DNA of 64,000 nucleotides from Treponema_I sp045599005 (GCA_045599005.1 JAZRVF010000001.1:62001-126000), one strand, 5' to 3'; shown: positions 7,754 through 16,641, counted from the first letter of the stretch. The notes: generated from the sequence alone by a model not told the origin. Made by a program: numbers and translations.

Positions 7754-8821
7754 ATGAAAACTCATTCAAAAGTCCTTAAAAAGGCCATTCTCTGGTCCCT
7801 TGTCGTTGTTTTTACTGTTTTGGTTATCGTTATATCAGTCTTTACGGCACTTCAACTAAAGAAAAATTTCGGACGCGGATCATACAATACAGGTCCTTAT
7901 TCAACAGTCTTGTTTTTCAATCATTATCAAGATGATTATTTTCGAAGGCCGGTGTCATTTACGTCTGGCAAAAACACACTTGAAGGATGGATTTATGAGG
8001 CCGTAAATCCGAAAGGAACGATTGTTTTTGCCCACGGAATCGGAGGCGGTCACGAAAATTATATTTCACTGATTTTGGGAATGGTGGACAGAGGCTGGCA
8101 GGTTTTTGCCTATGATGCAACCGGTTCCTGCGCAAGTGAGGGCGATGGCACAGTCGGTCTTGTCCAGTCCGCTCTGGATCTGGATAAGGCTTTGACATTT
8201 GCAGAAAATGATCCGGAACTGTCCGGTCTCCCGCTTTTTGTGATGGGTCACAGCTGGGGCGGTTATGCAAGTGCCGCAGTTCTTAATTTCAGGCATGATG
8301 TGAAAGCTGTTGTGTCTATGTCCGGCTACTATAAGGCCACAGCGCAGCTTTTTGAGACATCACACGCTATGTTCGGCGGATGGGCTTATCTCTTGCAGCC
8401 TTTTGTTGCTGTTGCGAACTTTTTTACTTTCGGGAGATATGCAGGACTTTCCGCTGTTGATGGAATCAATAAGTCTGGAATTCCCGTTCTTGTGACACAC
8501 GGAACCGAAGATGAAATGATCGGCTTTGACACTTCTTCCATCATTTCTCAGCAAAAGAAAATCACGAATCCTTCAGTTCAGTATTTCGTTTATGATCAGG
8601 AAGGTCGCAACAGACACAGCACGTTCATGAATACTGAGGAAAAAATTGCTTATGCTGCCCAGATGAATTCGATTCTGGATCAGATGCGGGAAGACTACGG
8701 CGGAGACATTCCTGATGATATTCTGATTCCATGGTTTGACAATCTGGACAAAGATATTCTTAATCAGACTCATGCTCAGGTGATGGACATGGCTGATCAG
8801 TTTTTTTCCGCGGCTTTGTAA
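7754..8821 (+). CDS. Membrane-anchored alpha/beta hydrolase
   Basis: A 355-residue protein with an uncleaved N-terminal hydrophobic anchor (residues about 12-34), then an alpha/beta-hydrolase fold outside the inner membrane. The oxyanion-type 'FAHGIGGGHENY' segment, the nucleophile elbow 'MGHSWGGYAS', an acidic residue in 'THGTEDEMIGFD' and a late histidine in 'RNRHSTFM' make a credible Ser-Asp-His triad. Substrate unknown; such proteins are usually lipases, esterases or acylpeptidases. The start is chosen at 7754 because it coincides with the predicted +1 of a good promoter; the frame is open upstream to 7655, but that would cross nudC. Confidence 0.8.
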   Translation: MKTHSKVLKKAILWSLVVVFTVLVIVISVFTALQLKKNFGRGSYNTGPYSTVLFFNHYQDDYFRRPVSFTSGKNTLEGWIYEAVNPKGTIVFAHGIGGGHENYISLILGMVDRGWQVFAYDATGSCASEGDGTVGLVQSALDLDKALTFAENDPELSGLPLFVMGHSWGGYASAAVLNFRHDVKAVVSMSGYYKATAQLFETSHAMFGGWAYLLQPFVAVANFFTFGRYAGLSAVDGINKSGIPVLVTHGTEDEMIGFDTSSIISQQKKITNPSVQYFVYDQEGRNRHSTFMNTEEKIAYAAQMNSILDQMREDYGGDIPDDILIPWFDNLDKDILNQTHAQVMDMADQFFSAAL

Positions 8822-8836
8822 AAGGAGCCATTTCTC

Positions 8837-9223
8837 ATGAAAAAAAAGTTCGCTGCTTTCCTGGGGATTATGGTTTTTGTGATGAGTGGTTGCAGATCAG
8901 TGCCTGACATTCAGAATACCTCCGTTGTTCAGCTGAAGGGTAATCCTACCACCGGTTATACCTGGACTGCTGAAAGTTTTCCCCCGGACATTGTTGAGAT
9001 TACTCAGGAATTTGTTCAGGGTGGAAAGCCTGGAATGACGGGCGCGCCGGGCGTGTTTTACTTTACTGTGACCGCCGTGAATCCTGGAAACGGAATGATT
9101 GTCTTTGAATACAGACGTCCATGGGAAAAGAAAGAACCTGAGGAAAAACATTGCTACACGGTTACTGTCACTTCGGAAGGCGGACTGATTCTTGTTGAAC
9201 AGACGGATGAGGACAATGAATAA
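8837..9223 (+). CDS. Chagasin-like (I42) protease-inhibitor lipoprotein
   Basis: A 128-residue lipoprotein with lipobox 'VMSGC' at about residue 19. The mature part carries the three inhibitor loops of the chagasin/I42 family: 'NPTTGYTW', a Gly-rich central loop ('GKPGMTGAPG') and 'YRRPWE'. These loops block papain-like cysteine proteases in known members. AAGGAG at 8821 sets the start. It lies 15 bp after the hydrolase gene and overlaps the GH43 start by 8 bp. A clostripain-type cysteine protease is encoded at 48012, but clostripain is not papain-like, so a pairing is only a guess. Confidence 0.8.
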   Translation: MKKKFAAFLGIMVFVMSGCRSVPDIQNTSVVQLKGNPTTGYTWTAESFPPDIVEITQEFVQGGKPGMTGAPGVFYFTVTAVNPGNGMIVFEYRRPWEKKEPEEKHCYTVTVTSEGGLILVEQTDEDNE

Positions 9224-10808
9224 GACAAAAAAAACTGCTGTGAATCCTGTGATTTATGCTGATTTTCCTGATCCGGATGTGATCCGCGTGGAAAATGCTT
9301 TCTACATGATTTCGACAACCATGCATTTTATGCCCGGCGCTGTGATTCTCCGTTCATACAATCTTGTGGACTGGGAAATTGCCGGACACGTTTACGATGT
9401 GCTTGACGATTATCCTGCCGCACGGATGGAAGAGAATTCCAACATTTATGGAAGCGGAATGTGGGCCGCCTCTCTGCGGTATCATGAGGGTGTGTTCTAC
9501 GTGCTGCACATCGCAAATGATACCCACTGCTCCTACCTTTACCGGGCTGAGAAACCGGAAGGTCCCTGGACACAGCAGAAAATAGAAGGCTTTTATTACG
9601 ATCCCGGGCTTTTTTTTGATGAAGACGGCCGGGTTTATGTGGTTCACGGAAATCGTGAGATTCGGATTACAGAACTTGACTCTGAACTGGGCGGCCCGAA
9701 AAAGGGCGGTTTTGATCAGGTGATTCTCCGGGATCCGGACAGTGTTCCTCTTGGTTATGAAGGCAGTCATCTTTACAGAATCGGTGGCCGGTATGTTCTC
9801 TGCCTGATTCACTGGCCCAAAGACAGCATGCGTACACAGGTGTGTTTTGTGGCGGATTCTCTTGCTGGCCCCTGGACTGGCGGAGATGTTCTCTGCAGTG
9901 ACATGGGAGAATTCGGTCAGGGTGTTGCCCAAGGCGGATTTATTGATACTCCTGATGGTGACTGGTATGCAATGCTTTTTCAGGATCATGGTGCTCAGGG
10001 ACGGATGCCATGCCTTGTGCCGGTCTTATGGAAAGACGGTTTCCCTCTTTTGGGGAAAAATGGCGTGGCACCGAAAATTTTTGAAGTTACAGACTACAAT
10101 CCCGGCTACACTTATTCTCCTCTGATGCCGGAATCTTTTGATTCTGCCGCCTGGGAATGGAACCACATTCCTGACCGGAAACTTTTTTCCTTTGACAGAG
10201 CGTCGGCGGCGGATGGTGTGCTTTCCGTAAGGACTGACCGCTGTGTTCCAAATCCGGTCTGTGCACGCAATACTCTTACCTGCCGCCTTGTGGGCCCGAA
10301 ACCATCGGTGGAAGTTACTCTGGATGCGGCTGCACTGAAAGACGGAGATCTTATGGGACTTATTGCCTTTGCGGGCTGCTATGGTTTTATCGGTCTTGCT
10401 AAAGAATGCGGAAAAATTTATGTGGTCCGCGGGCGTACAGATTATCCTGAAGGCAAGGTGCAGCCCAACAGACATGACCTGCTGCCCCCCGTGATTGACC
10501 GGCGCATCCTGCCTGAAGACAGTGTCCCGGCCTGTTGTGCTGCGTCTCCGGATAATGACAGCCGGAGTGCGGTGTGCCGGGTAAGACTGGACTTTGACTT
10601 TACAGATCTTAAGGATGAGGTCCGCTTTTTCTGGAAAACTGTGGACAGATCAGAATGGCTACCAATGGGAGATCCTTTGAGGTTGCACTTTATGCTGGAC
10701 CATTTCTGCGGTGTGCGCGCGGGACTTTTTGCATACAGCACGTCGGAACCCGGAGGCACAGCCCGTTTCAGCGGTTTTGCTGCGGAATGGAGAAATCGTC
10801 CAGAGTAA
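9216..10808 (+). CDS. Glycoside hydrolase family 43
   Basis: A 530-residue enzyme of the GH43 five-bladed propeller type, acting on arabinose- or xylose-containing plant polysaccharides or oligosaccharides. The general-base region is 'YADFPDPDVIRV' near residue 19, a metal/substrate aspartate lies around 'YYDPGLFFDEDG', and the acid glutamate is probably in 'YEGSHLYRI'. The C-terminal 200 residues resemble the beta-sandwich found after many GH43 xylosidases. No signal peptide is seen, so it is probably cytoplasmic, working on imported oligosaccharides. ATG 9216 overlaps the inhibitor stop (ATGAATAA). Its last 41 bp overlap the convergent gene on -. Confidence 0.85.
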   Translation: MNKTKKTAVNPVIYADFPDPDVIRVENAFYMISTTMHFMPGAVILRSYNLVDWEIAGHVYDVLDDYPAARMEENSNIYGSGMWAASLRYHEGVFYVLHIANDTHCSYLYRAEKPEGPWTQQKIEGFYYDPGLFFDEDGRVYVVHGNREIRITELDSELGGPKKGGFDQVILRDPDSVPLGYEGSHLYRIGGRYVLCLIHWPKDSMRTQVCFVADSLAGPWTGGDVLCSDMGEFGQGVAQGGFIDTPDGDWYAMLFQDHGAQGRMPCLVPVLWKDGFPLLGKNGVAPKIFEVTDYNPGYTYSPLMPESFDSAAWEWNHIPDRKLFSFDRASAADGVLSVRTDRCVPNPVCARNTLTCRLVGPKPSVEVTLDAAALKDGDLMGLIAFAGCYGFIGLAKECGKIYVVRGRTDYPEGKVQPNRHDLLPPVIDRRILPEDSVPACCAASPDNDSRSAVCRVRLDFDFTDLKDEVRFFWKTVDRSEWLPMGDPLRLHFMLDHFCGVRAGLFAYSTSEPGGTARFSGFAAEWRNRPE

Positions 10809-11718
10809 AACGGATCCAGCGCTTTGCGATCGCGGGATAGATGCTTTCCGCCAGCAGAAAGTATGAAAGGGCATCCTGATATTTCTGCTGGAAGAACAGT
10901 GACTGTCCGAGGTAAATGTTCGTACGGGCTGTGATGTCTGTGGTATGGTTGATGCTCAGGAAGCGTCGGAGCGCAACTTCTGCGGCTTTGTAGTCAGCTC
11001 TTGCAAAATAAGTGCTGATGATTGCGTACAGAGAATAATCATCACCGGTGGATGTATCTTTGGAGTCCTTCTCAAAAATAAAAGGTTTACGGGCTTCTGT
11101 CTTTTTCTGTGCAGAGATTCCCAGCAGTTCCGCAGAATCAAGGAGTTCCTGGGGAATCGTTTCCGTAGATCTGTCAGCCTTTGACATTACGTTCAGATAG
11201 GGCAGCGGTGTGTTCCGCAATGTTTCTTCCGGTGAGACTCTGTGTTTTTCGGCTTCTGTGGTTTTTGCGCTGTCCAGAGCCGCTGAGACAGATGTTTTCT
11301 GCGAACTGGGAACACCGGCCGGCAGAACTGTGGCGTTTACTGACGGAATGATCACATCATAGACTGTGCCGTCATTCAGTACGGAAACAATCGCATAATA
11401 ATAGTTTGTCGTGTTTGATGGAGTGTCGACGTAAGAAAACTCCAAGGGATTCAGGTTTGCGACAGGTGAAAGTGTCTGCAGTGCGGCAGGCCCTGTGATC
11501 GGTGTGTAGGAACGGTACAGACGCAGGTTTTTTATTGAACTGTTTGAGACTGCAGGTGGCTTTGTCCATGAAATAATCACACCTGTCTCTGTTCCTTCCG
11601 CTGAGATTGCAGAAATCATAGGACGGTTTGACTGTGCGGACAGAAATGAAAAAGACTGGATCAGCAGAAAAACAGAAAGTGAGAAAACTGTTCGAAGAAA
11701 AGTCCCTTTGGAAATCAT
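10768..11718 (-). CDS. Secreted FN3-like/TPR-like protein
   Basis: A 316-residue exported protein. A signal peptide covers residues 1-28 and ends in 'FLSAQS'. Residues about 30-135 look like a fibronectin type III-type sandwich ('GVIISWTKPP', 'YRSYTPI', 'YYYAIVSV'). A polar linker follows, and about 85 C-terminal residues form helical pairs of TPR type ('DYKAAEVALRRFLSIN', 'QKYQDALSYFLLAE'). Function unknown; the layout fits a periplasmic or envelope scaffold. ATG 11718 is preferred because it lies 5 bases after a -10 and follows the signal-peptide logic; a start at 11760 would add 14 residues. Confidence 0.65.
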   Translation of the reverse strand: MISKGTFLRTVFSLSVFLLIQSFSFLSAQSNRPMISAISAEGTETGVIISWTKPPAVSNSSIKNLRLYRSYTPITGPAALQTLSPVANLNPLEFSYVDTPSNTTNYYYAIVSVLNDGTVYDVIIPSVNATVLPAGVPSSQKTSVSAALDSAKTTEAEKHRVSPEETLRNTPLPYLNVMSKADRSTETIPQELLDSAELLGISAQKKTEARKPFIFEKDSKDTSTGDDYSLYAIISTYFARADYKAAEVALRRFLSINHTTDITARTNIYLGQSLFFQQKYQDALSYFLLAESIYPAIAKRWIRFTLDDFSIPQQNR

Positions 11719-11723
11719 ACTTA

Positions 11724-11752
11724 ATAATGGAACAAATCTGCTGGTTTGACAA
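11724..11752 (-). promoter_or_regulatory. Promoter of the FN3/TPR gene, -35 shared with the divergent promoter
   Basis: TTGTCA (11752-11747), 17-bp spacer, CATTAT (11729-11724), with ATG five bases downstream. The -35 lies on the same bases as the + strand TTGACA of the Cas2-like gene. Confidence 0.6.
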
Positions 11753-11774
11753 GATGACATGTAGTTTTTATACT
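11746..11774 (+). promoter_or_regulatory. Promoter of the Cas2-like gene, leaderless
   Basis: TTGACA (11746-11751), 17-bp spacer, TATACT (11769-11774), then TTATGA and the ATG at 11781, which is exactly the predicted +1. Confidence 0.75.
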
Positions 11775-11780
11775 TTATGA

Positions 11781-12074
11781 ATGTTTGTATCCGTAATGCT
11801 TGATCCCGGTGGAATGGAATCTGCTCAGGCTCTTGCGTCCATCCTGTCGCAATATGGCTTCACGAAAGTCCAGCGGGCCTGTTGGGAGAACACGGCACTC
11901 ACAGAAAAACGTCTCCATACGCTAAAAAAGGATATTGACCGGGTGACTGATTATTATGATGTTGTCCGGCTTTATCAGTATCCTGTGCAGGGTTACTTCG
12001 GTATTTCGGAACTGTCAAAAAAACAGTGGAAACGCTGCATACTCCGCCCTCCAGCTGGCGAGGGTGTCAATTAA
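11781..12074 (+). CDS. Cas2-like ferredoxin-fold protein, no CRISPR nearby
   Basis: A 97-residue protein that resembles Cas2/VapD-type small nucleases by eye. The first strand 'MFVSVMLDP' ends in an aspartate at position 8, where Cas2 keeps its metal-binding Asp. Then come helix 'AQALASILSQYGF', strand 'KVQRACWEN', helix 'KRLHTLKKDIDRV' and strand 'DVVRLYQYP', the Cas2 order. No cas1, repeat array or other cas gene is in the window. It is the first gene of a 12-kb co-directional block, 20 bp before prfB. It may be an RNase or a structural protein; the family call needs a profile search. Confidence 0.6.
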   Translation: MFVSVMLDPGGMESAQALASILSQYGFTKVQRACWENTALTEKRLHTLKKDIDRVTDYYDVVRLYQYPVQGYFGISELSKKQWKRCILRPPAGEGVN

Positions 12075-12094
12075 TTTTTTTCAGAGGTTTTATC

Positions 12095-13229
12095 ATGTTA
12101 GAAGATTTTAAAATGCCCATCGCTTCTTTGAAAGAAGATATCCTTAACGTCTGGGGGCGTCTTTGACGTCGCGGCTATTGAACAGCGCATTTCAGAAAAG
12201 GAAGCTCAGTCAGGTGAGCCCAACTTCTGGGATGATCCCAAAAAAGCAGAGAAAGTCCTGTCAGAAATAAAACTGCTCAAGAACCGTATTGAGCCCTGGC
12301 GCGAACTTATTGCGACAATGGAAGACATCGAGGCGACCTATGAGCTGGCTCTTGAGTCCGGTGATGAGGAACTTTCTGCCGAAGTTGAGAAACTTTACAA
12401 CGAGTCAAAAGAAAAATACGAGAAACAGAGCATTCTGAATCTGCTTTCTGATGAAGTGGATAAAAATGATGCTTTTGTTACGATTCATGCCGGTGCCGGC
12501 GGTACAGAAGCCTGTGACTGGGCGTCTATGCTTAGCCGCATGTATATCCGTTGGGCAGAACGTCGCGGATACAAGGTTGAGACTGTTGATGTTCTTGAGG
12601 CTGAAGGCGGAATCAAATCCATGACTCTGCAGATTTCCGGTGACTATGTTTTCGGTTATCTTAAAGGTGAGGCCGGAGTCCACCGTCTTGTCCGCATCAG
12701 TCCTTTTGATGCCAACGCACGGCGCCACACATCCTTTACCAGTGTCTATGTTTTCCCCGTGCTGGATGACAGCATTGAGGTTGAGGTGCGCCCGGAAGAT
12801 CTGCGTGTTGATACATACCGCGCTGGTGGTGCCGGTGGACAGCACGTCAACAAGACTGACTCCGCTGTACGTTTCACCCATATTCCTACCGGAATTGTCG
12901 TCGCATGTCAGACAGAGCGCAGTCAGATAATGAACCGTCAGACTGCCATGAGCATGCTCAAGGCCCGTCTTTACGAATATTACCGGGCTGAAAAAGAAAA
13001 AGAGAACGCTAAGTTTGCCCAGGAGAAAAAAGACATTTCCTGGGGAAACCAGATCCGTTCCTATGTTTTCCAGCCTTATACGATGGTCAAGGATCTTCGT
13101 ACCCGCTATGAATCCGGAAATATCCAGTCTGTGATGGACGGCAATCTGGATCCCTTTATCGAGGCTTATCTTTCTGCAAAATGGAAGGGCATTCCTCTTG
13201 ATGTTTCCGATGAGGACATGGACGATTGA
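12095..13229 (+). CDS. prfB: Peptide chain release factor 2, programmed +1 frameshift
   Basis: RF2 ends translation at UGA and UAA. Frame 1 begins at ATG 12095 (AGAGG upstream at 12083) and runs 23 codons to CTT-TGA at 12161-12166; a +1 slip on CTT then reads GAC from 12165 and continues to 13229, giving about 377 residues. The slip site CTTTGAC and the G-rich internal Shine-Dalgarno-like tract GGGGG just upstream match the classical autoregulatory site. Domain marks are the SPF tripeptide ('RISPFDANARR') and the catalytic GGQ in 'AGGAGGQHVNKTD'. The in-frame UGA is a regulatory signal, not a defect: low RF2 favours the slip. Confidence 0.95.
12151..12167 (+). promoter_or_regulatory. prfB +1 frameshift signal
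   Basis: Internal SD-like CTGGGGGCGT, slip codon CTT (12161-12163), in-frame UGA (12164-12166) followed by C, the poor-termination context used in RF2 autoregulation. Confidence 0.93.
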
Positions 13230-14983
13230 CCTTCTCCGGACGACAGAAATGCGGAATAGTGCTTTTGTCGGTGTTTCTTTCTGTCTGTTTTCCTCTGGCA
13301 GGGGCAGACAGTGAGAAAAATGACCGCTGGGTACTGTCCGCAAGTGCCTTTGAAGGTGACGAAAACTTTTCTTCAGTTCTGCCGTCTCTCATTCTTGCGG
13401 CGATTCCCGAAAATCTGACACGGAAAGTGACGGAGACTGAGCAGAAACTTCTCCGTTCCGCTTCCCATGTCTCTGAACTTAATTCCCTGCAGAAGACAAT
13501 GCAGAAAGACATTGCCGACCGTGACGGAGTTCTGTTCAAAAACATATCCGATTACGAAAAACAGAAACAGATTGCTGACTACGAGAAAAAAATCCGTGAG
13601 TCACAGGAAAAAATCCGTGGAATCCTGGAAGCCTCCGATGAAGCAGAGGGACAGTCTTCAGAAGAGCTGACAAAGACAGTGACTGTAAAAAATCCTGATG
13701 TTCTGTATGCCGGCGAGATTGCTGATGCCGGGAAAAATTGTGACGGACTTATTTCAGGGACTGTTTTCCGCCGTGACAGATATATGTTTGTAAGTGCCAC
13801 TCTTTACACTTTTCCGGGCTTCATTAACTGTGGCACTGTGGAAACGGCGGGTTTCGCATCAGAATTCAATGAACTTGCCGAAGAAATCGCCTCTCAGTTT
13901 GTCAGTCTGATCTCCAACGGTGAATCTGTGGAAGTGGCTGTCACAGTTGAGCAGCCCGGCGCAACCGTCCGCATTGACAACAGCGTCTGTGCTGCAAACG
14001 CTCTCCGTGCCGCTGAATTCCACACCAGTTCAGGCCTGGGACTTCCTAAAACCGCTGCCGGCTGGCAGAATCCAACTTTTGTAACGGCTTCAGTCCAGAA
14101 AGGCATTCACAATGTTCTTGTGGAATGCGCCGGCTACAGAACTTTGTCCTTTGAATACGATTTCTCAGATTCCAGTGTCTTTTCTGTTGCCGTAAGTCTT
14201 GAACCTGTAAAGACAATAGAACTTCATCTTGTTGCGGAAGAATACATGGAAGAACCTGCCTGGTGGCAGAAAACTCTGGACTGGTTTGACAAACCTGAGG
14301 AATATGCCGGCATTGCCTGGAATTTTGTGAAAGACAAAGCAGGTTATGTTGCGGGGCTTATCACAGGAAAAACGGATGAAAGTGAGGAAACTGAAAGCCC
14401 GGCCGAAGCTGTGACCCAGGAAAAATCCCCGGAGAATGAATCTTCCGGAACTGGCGGGGAATTCTCTCCCGGTGTGTTCTATGTCCAGGCTCTTCTTGCA
14501 GGCGGAATGCTTTCAGGCAGCAAAGCCTATGCTTCTGTGAACAGTCTTCCTGTTCTGGGACAATATGCAGACCCGCGTGGAAGATCATTTTTCTTTGTGA
14601 TTGACGAACCGGATGATTCTGCTTCAAAAAGCGTTTCTGCACTGGAAGCAACATTGCTGACAAAAGATAGGGACCCGGCTTCATTAATTGAAAAAAGGCG
14701 GAAAAGTTTATACAATGCTTACGGGTTCCTTCTGGGATCCCTTCCTCTTGCCTTTTTCACTTACGGCAGGATGATTGATTACGCAAATGTTTACCGGCGT
14801 GGTGGGCTTTCTTCTGCTGACGCACAGGATGTATTCGCAAAGTATCAGGGCTGGCGCATCGGATCTTTTGTTACAATGGGAGTCTCTGTCTGTGCCGGTG
14901 TAAATTTTGTGGCACAGATTGCAAGATATCTGCTTGCAGCAGATGAGGTTCTTCCGGAAGTTGCAACCTCTGCCCGTGAATGA
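13226..14983 (+). CDS. PEGA-like envelope protein
   Basis: A 585-residue exported protein. A signal peptide (residues about 8-26, 'CFPLAGADS') is followed by an alpha/beta region, a charged coiled coil (about 75-140), and a PEGA-like segment near 235-320 ('PGATVRIDNSV', 'KGIHNVLVECAGYRTL'). A polar linker comes next, and two hydrophobic segments lie near the C-terminus (about 495-515 and 545-570). PEGA modules occur in surface and cell-wall associated proteins. Function unknown. Translation starts at TTG 13226, overlapping the prfB stop as TTGA, so it is probably translationally coupled to RF2. Confidence 0.7.
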   Translation: MTFSGRQKCGIVLLSVFLSVCFPLAGADSEKNDRWVLSASAFEGDENFSSVLPSLILAAIPENLTRKVTETEQKLLRSASHVSELNSLQKTMQKDIADRDGVLFKNISDYEKQKQIADYEKKIRESQEKIRGILEASDEAEGQSSEELTKTVTVKNPDVLYAGEIADAGKNCDGLISGTVFRRDRYMFVSATLYTFPGFINCGTVETAGFASEFNELAEEIASQFVSLISNGESVEVAVTVEQPGATVRIDNSVCAANALRAAEFHTSSGLGLPKTAAGWQNPTFVTASVQKGIHNVLVECAGYRTLSFEYDFSDSSVFSVAVSLEPVKTIELHLVAEEYMEEPAWWQKTLDWFDKPEEYAGIAWNFVKDKAGYVAGLITGKTDESEETESPAEAVTQEKSPENESSGTGGEFSPGVFYVQALLAGGMLSGSKAYASVNSLPVLGQYADPRGRSFFFVIDEPDDSASKSVSALEATLLTKDRDPASLIEKRRKSLYNAYGFLLGSLPLAFFTYGRMIDYANVYRRGGLSSADAQDVFAKYQGWRIGSFVTMGVSVCAGVNFVAQIARYLLAADEVLPEVATSARE

Positions 14984-15031
14984 ATGGAATTTTAAAACTG
15001 CACTTTTTGAGATTCCATAAAGGATTTTGAT

Positions 15032-15910
15032 ATGGCAAAAATAGGATTTGCAAAAAAACTTGCCCAACTGTTCGGGCTTTACAAAAATAAAGACGGTGAT
15101 TTTTTTGACGACCTTACAGATTCTCTTGTTGAAGGTGATATCGGTGCAAAAACCGCATTTGAGATCACGGAGACACTTGAGAAAATCTGCCGTGAGAAAC
15201 ACATCAAAGATGAATCAGAGATGGTTGCGGAACTGAAAAAACTGCTTCTGTCTTATGTAAAATCAGTGGAGCTGGTTCCACAGAAAGACAAAGTCTCCCT
15301 TTACATGTTCCTGGGCGTGAACGGTGCCGGCAAAACCACTTCTACAGCAAAAATCGCAAATTATTACAAGGAAAGACAGTTCCCGGTGATTCTTGCCGCT
15401 GCCGATACATTCCGTGCGGCCGCAATTGAGCAGCTTACATACCATGCGGAAAAAGTTGACGTGCGTATTGTTGCCCACCAGCATGGTGCAGACCCGGCTG
15501 CGGTAGTTTTTGATGCTACGGAAGCCGCCCGTGCAAAAGGTGGTGCGGTTGTTCTCGCAGATACGGCAGGACGTCTGCACAACAAGGAAAACCTTGTCCG
15601 CGAGCTCCAGAAGATTGACCGCATCGCCGGCCAGAAAGCGGATGAAGGCTGTTATAAGAAAATAATTGTTCTTGATGCCACAACAGGACAGAACGCACTG
15701 CGCCAGGCGGAAGTATTCAACGAAGCTGTCGGTGTGGATGCCGCAATCCTCACAAAATATGATTCAACTGCAAAAGGCGGTGTTGCCGTGTCTTTGGGCA
15801 AAGAGCTTGGAATCCCTGTGGCCTTTGTCTGCACGGGTGAAAAGTATCAGGACATTGCTCCCTTCTCACCTGAAAAATACGTTGACGAACTGCTGGAAGG
15901 TCAGGTTTGA
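15032..15910 (+). CDS. ftsY: Signal recognition particle receptor FtsY
   Basis: GTPase that docks SRP-ribosome complexes at the inner membrane. This 292-residue form has only the NG domain; the acidic A domain of E. coli FtsY is absent, as in many bacteria. The G1 loop is 'GVNGAGKTTS' (about residues 92-101), followed by 'AADTFRAAAIEQL', G3 'LADTAGRLHN' and the G4-like 'TKYDSTAKGG'. AAAGGA upstream of ATG 15032 supports the start. The 3' end overlaps the next gene by 4 bp. Confidence 0.95.
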   Translation: MAKIGFAKKLAQLFGLYKNKDGDFFDDLTDSLVEGDIGAKTAFEITETLEKICREKHIKDESEMVAELKKLLLSYVKSVELVPQKDKVSLYMFLGVNGAGKTTSTAKIANYYKERQFPVILAAADTFRAAAIEQLTYHAEKVDVRIVAHQHGADPAAVVFDATEAARAKGGAVVLADTAGRLHNKENLVRELQKIDRIAGQKADEGCYKKIIVLDATTGQNALRQAEVFNEAVGVDAAILTKYDSTAKGGVAVSLGKELGIPVAFVCTGEKYQDIAPFSPEKYVDELLEGQV

Positions 15911-16641
15911 GAAAAACCGGTCTGATTCCCTGTGTCAGTTTTTTTCTGATCCTTATTTCTGTGTGCAGTCTTTTTGCTCTGTCATCCACCGGTTCCCTTT
16001 CTGACGCGGAGGGCAGACTGCGAAGGACTGTCAGTGATTACGCGGACAATTTCTTCACTTTCGGGGATTCCGGCCCTTTGTCCATCATCTCCGCATCAGA
16101 CGAAAACCTGTTTCTCCGACGCTATGATTCCTTGAGCCGTGTTGTTTCCGAGACACTCTGGGATTCTGACATGGAGAATATCATACGCGAAACGGAGTAT
16201 GTCTATTCTGGTTCCCGCCCGGCACCTGACAGGACCATTGAAAAAAACATCCGGGAAGGAATCCGCACAGAAACTGCTTTCTCAGAAAAAGGTCTCCAGA
16301 CAGACAGTTCCGTGTACGATCTCTCTTCCGGTTCCCTGCTTCACACTTACCAGTGGCTTTATGACACTGAAAACCGGGTGACTGAAGAAAAAGTAACCAA
16401 CGCAGACAGAACCACAGAGAAGACCCGCTTTGTTTACACCGAAAAATGTGATCTGCCGGATCAGTTCCTGTACGAGAACAATGCTCTTGTAAAATCAATT
16501 GAGTTTTCTTCAGAATCTGACTACTGGGATAAACTGTTTTTTACCGACAATTATGAAGTGCGTTCCCATTATGTGAATGGCGTACAGACAGAAGAAGTGA
16601 TTCTGATTGACGGAAAAGTATTGCGGAGAAGACAATGGTAA
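15907..16641 (+). CDS. Secreted protein of unknown function
   Basis: A 244-residue exported protein with a hydrophobic signal segment at residues 5-25 ('FFLILISVCSLFALS'). The mature part has repeated Y-D-x-x-x-R-V phrases ('RYDSLSRVVSETL', 'LYDTENRVTEEKV'), like degenerate YD repeats. I do not recognise the family. It begins with TTG at 15907, overlapping the ftsY stop as TTGA, and overlaps lolC by 7 bp. Its place directly ahead of the lipoprotein exporter genes suggests an envelope role, but this is positional only. Confidence 0.6.
   Translation: MRKTGLIPCVSFFLILISVCSLFALSSTGSLSDAEGRLRRTVSDYADNFFTFGDSGPLSIISASDENLFLRRYDSLSRVVSETLWDSDMENIIRETEYVYSGSRPAPDRTIEKNIREGIRTETAFSEKGLQTDSSVYDLSSGSLLHTYQWLYDTENRVTEEKVTNADRTTEKTRFVYTEKCDLPDQFLYENNALVKSIEFSSESDYWDKLFFTDNYEVRSHYVNGVQTEEVILIDGKVLRRRQW

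Noticed and set aside
12095..13229. prfB read as a frameshifted pseudogene
   Set aside because: The break is at CTTTGAC with a G-rich SD-like tract upstream, the standard programmed site; both frames encode conserved RF2.
12405..13343. 312-codon open frame on the - strand across prfB
   Set aside because: It mirrors the RF2 coding frame, has no motif, and no ribosome site or promoter was seen.
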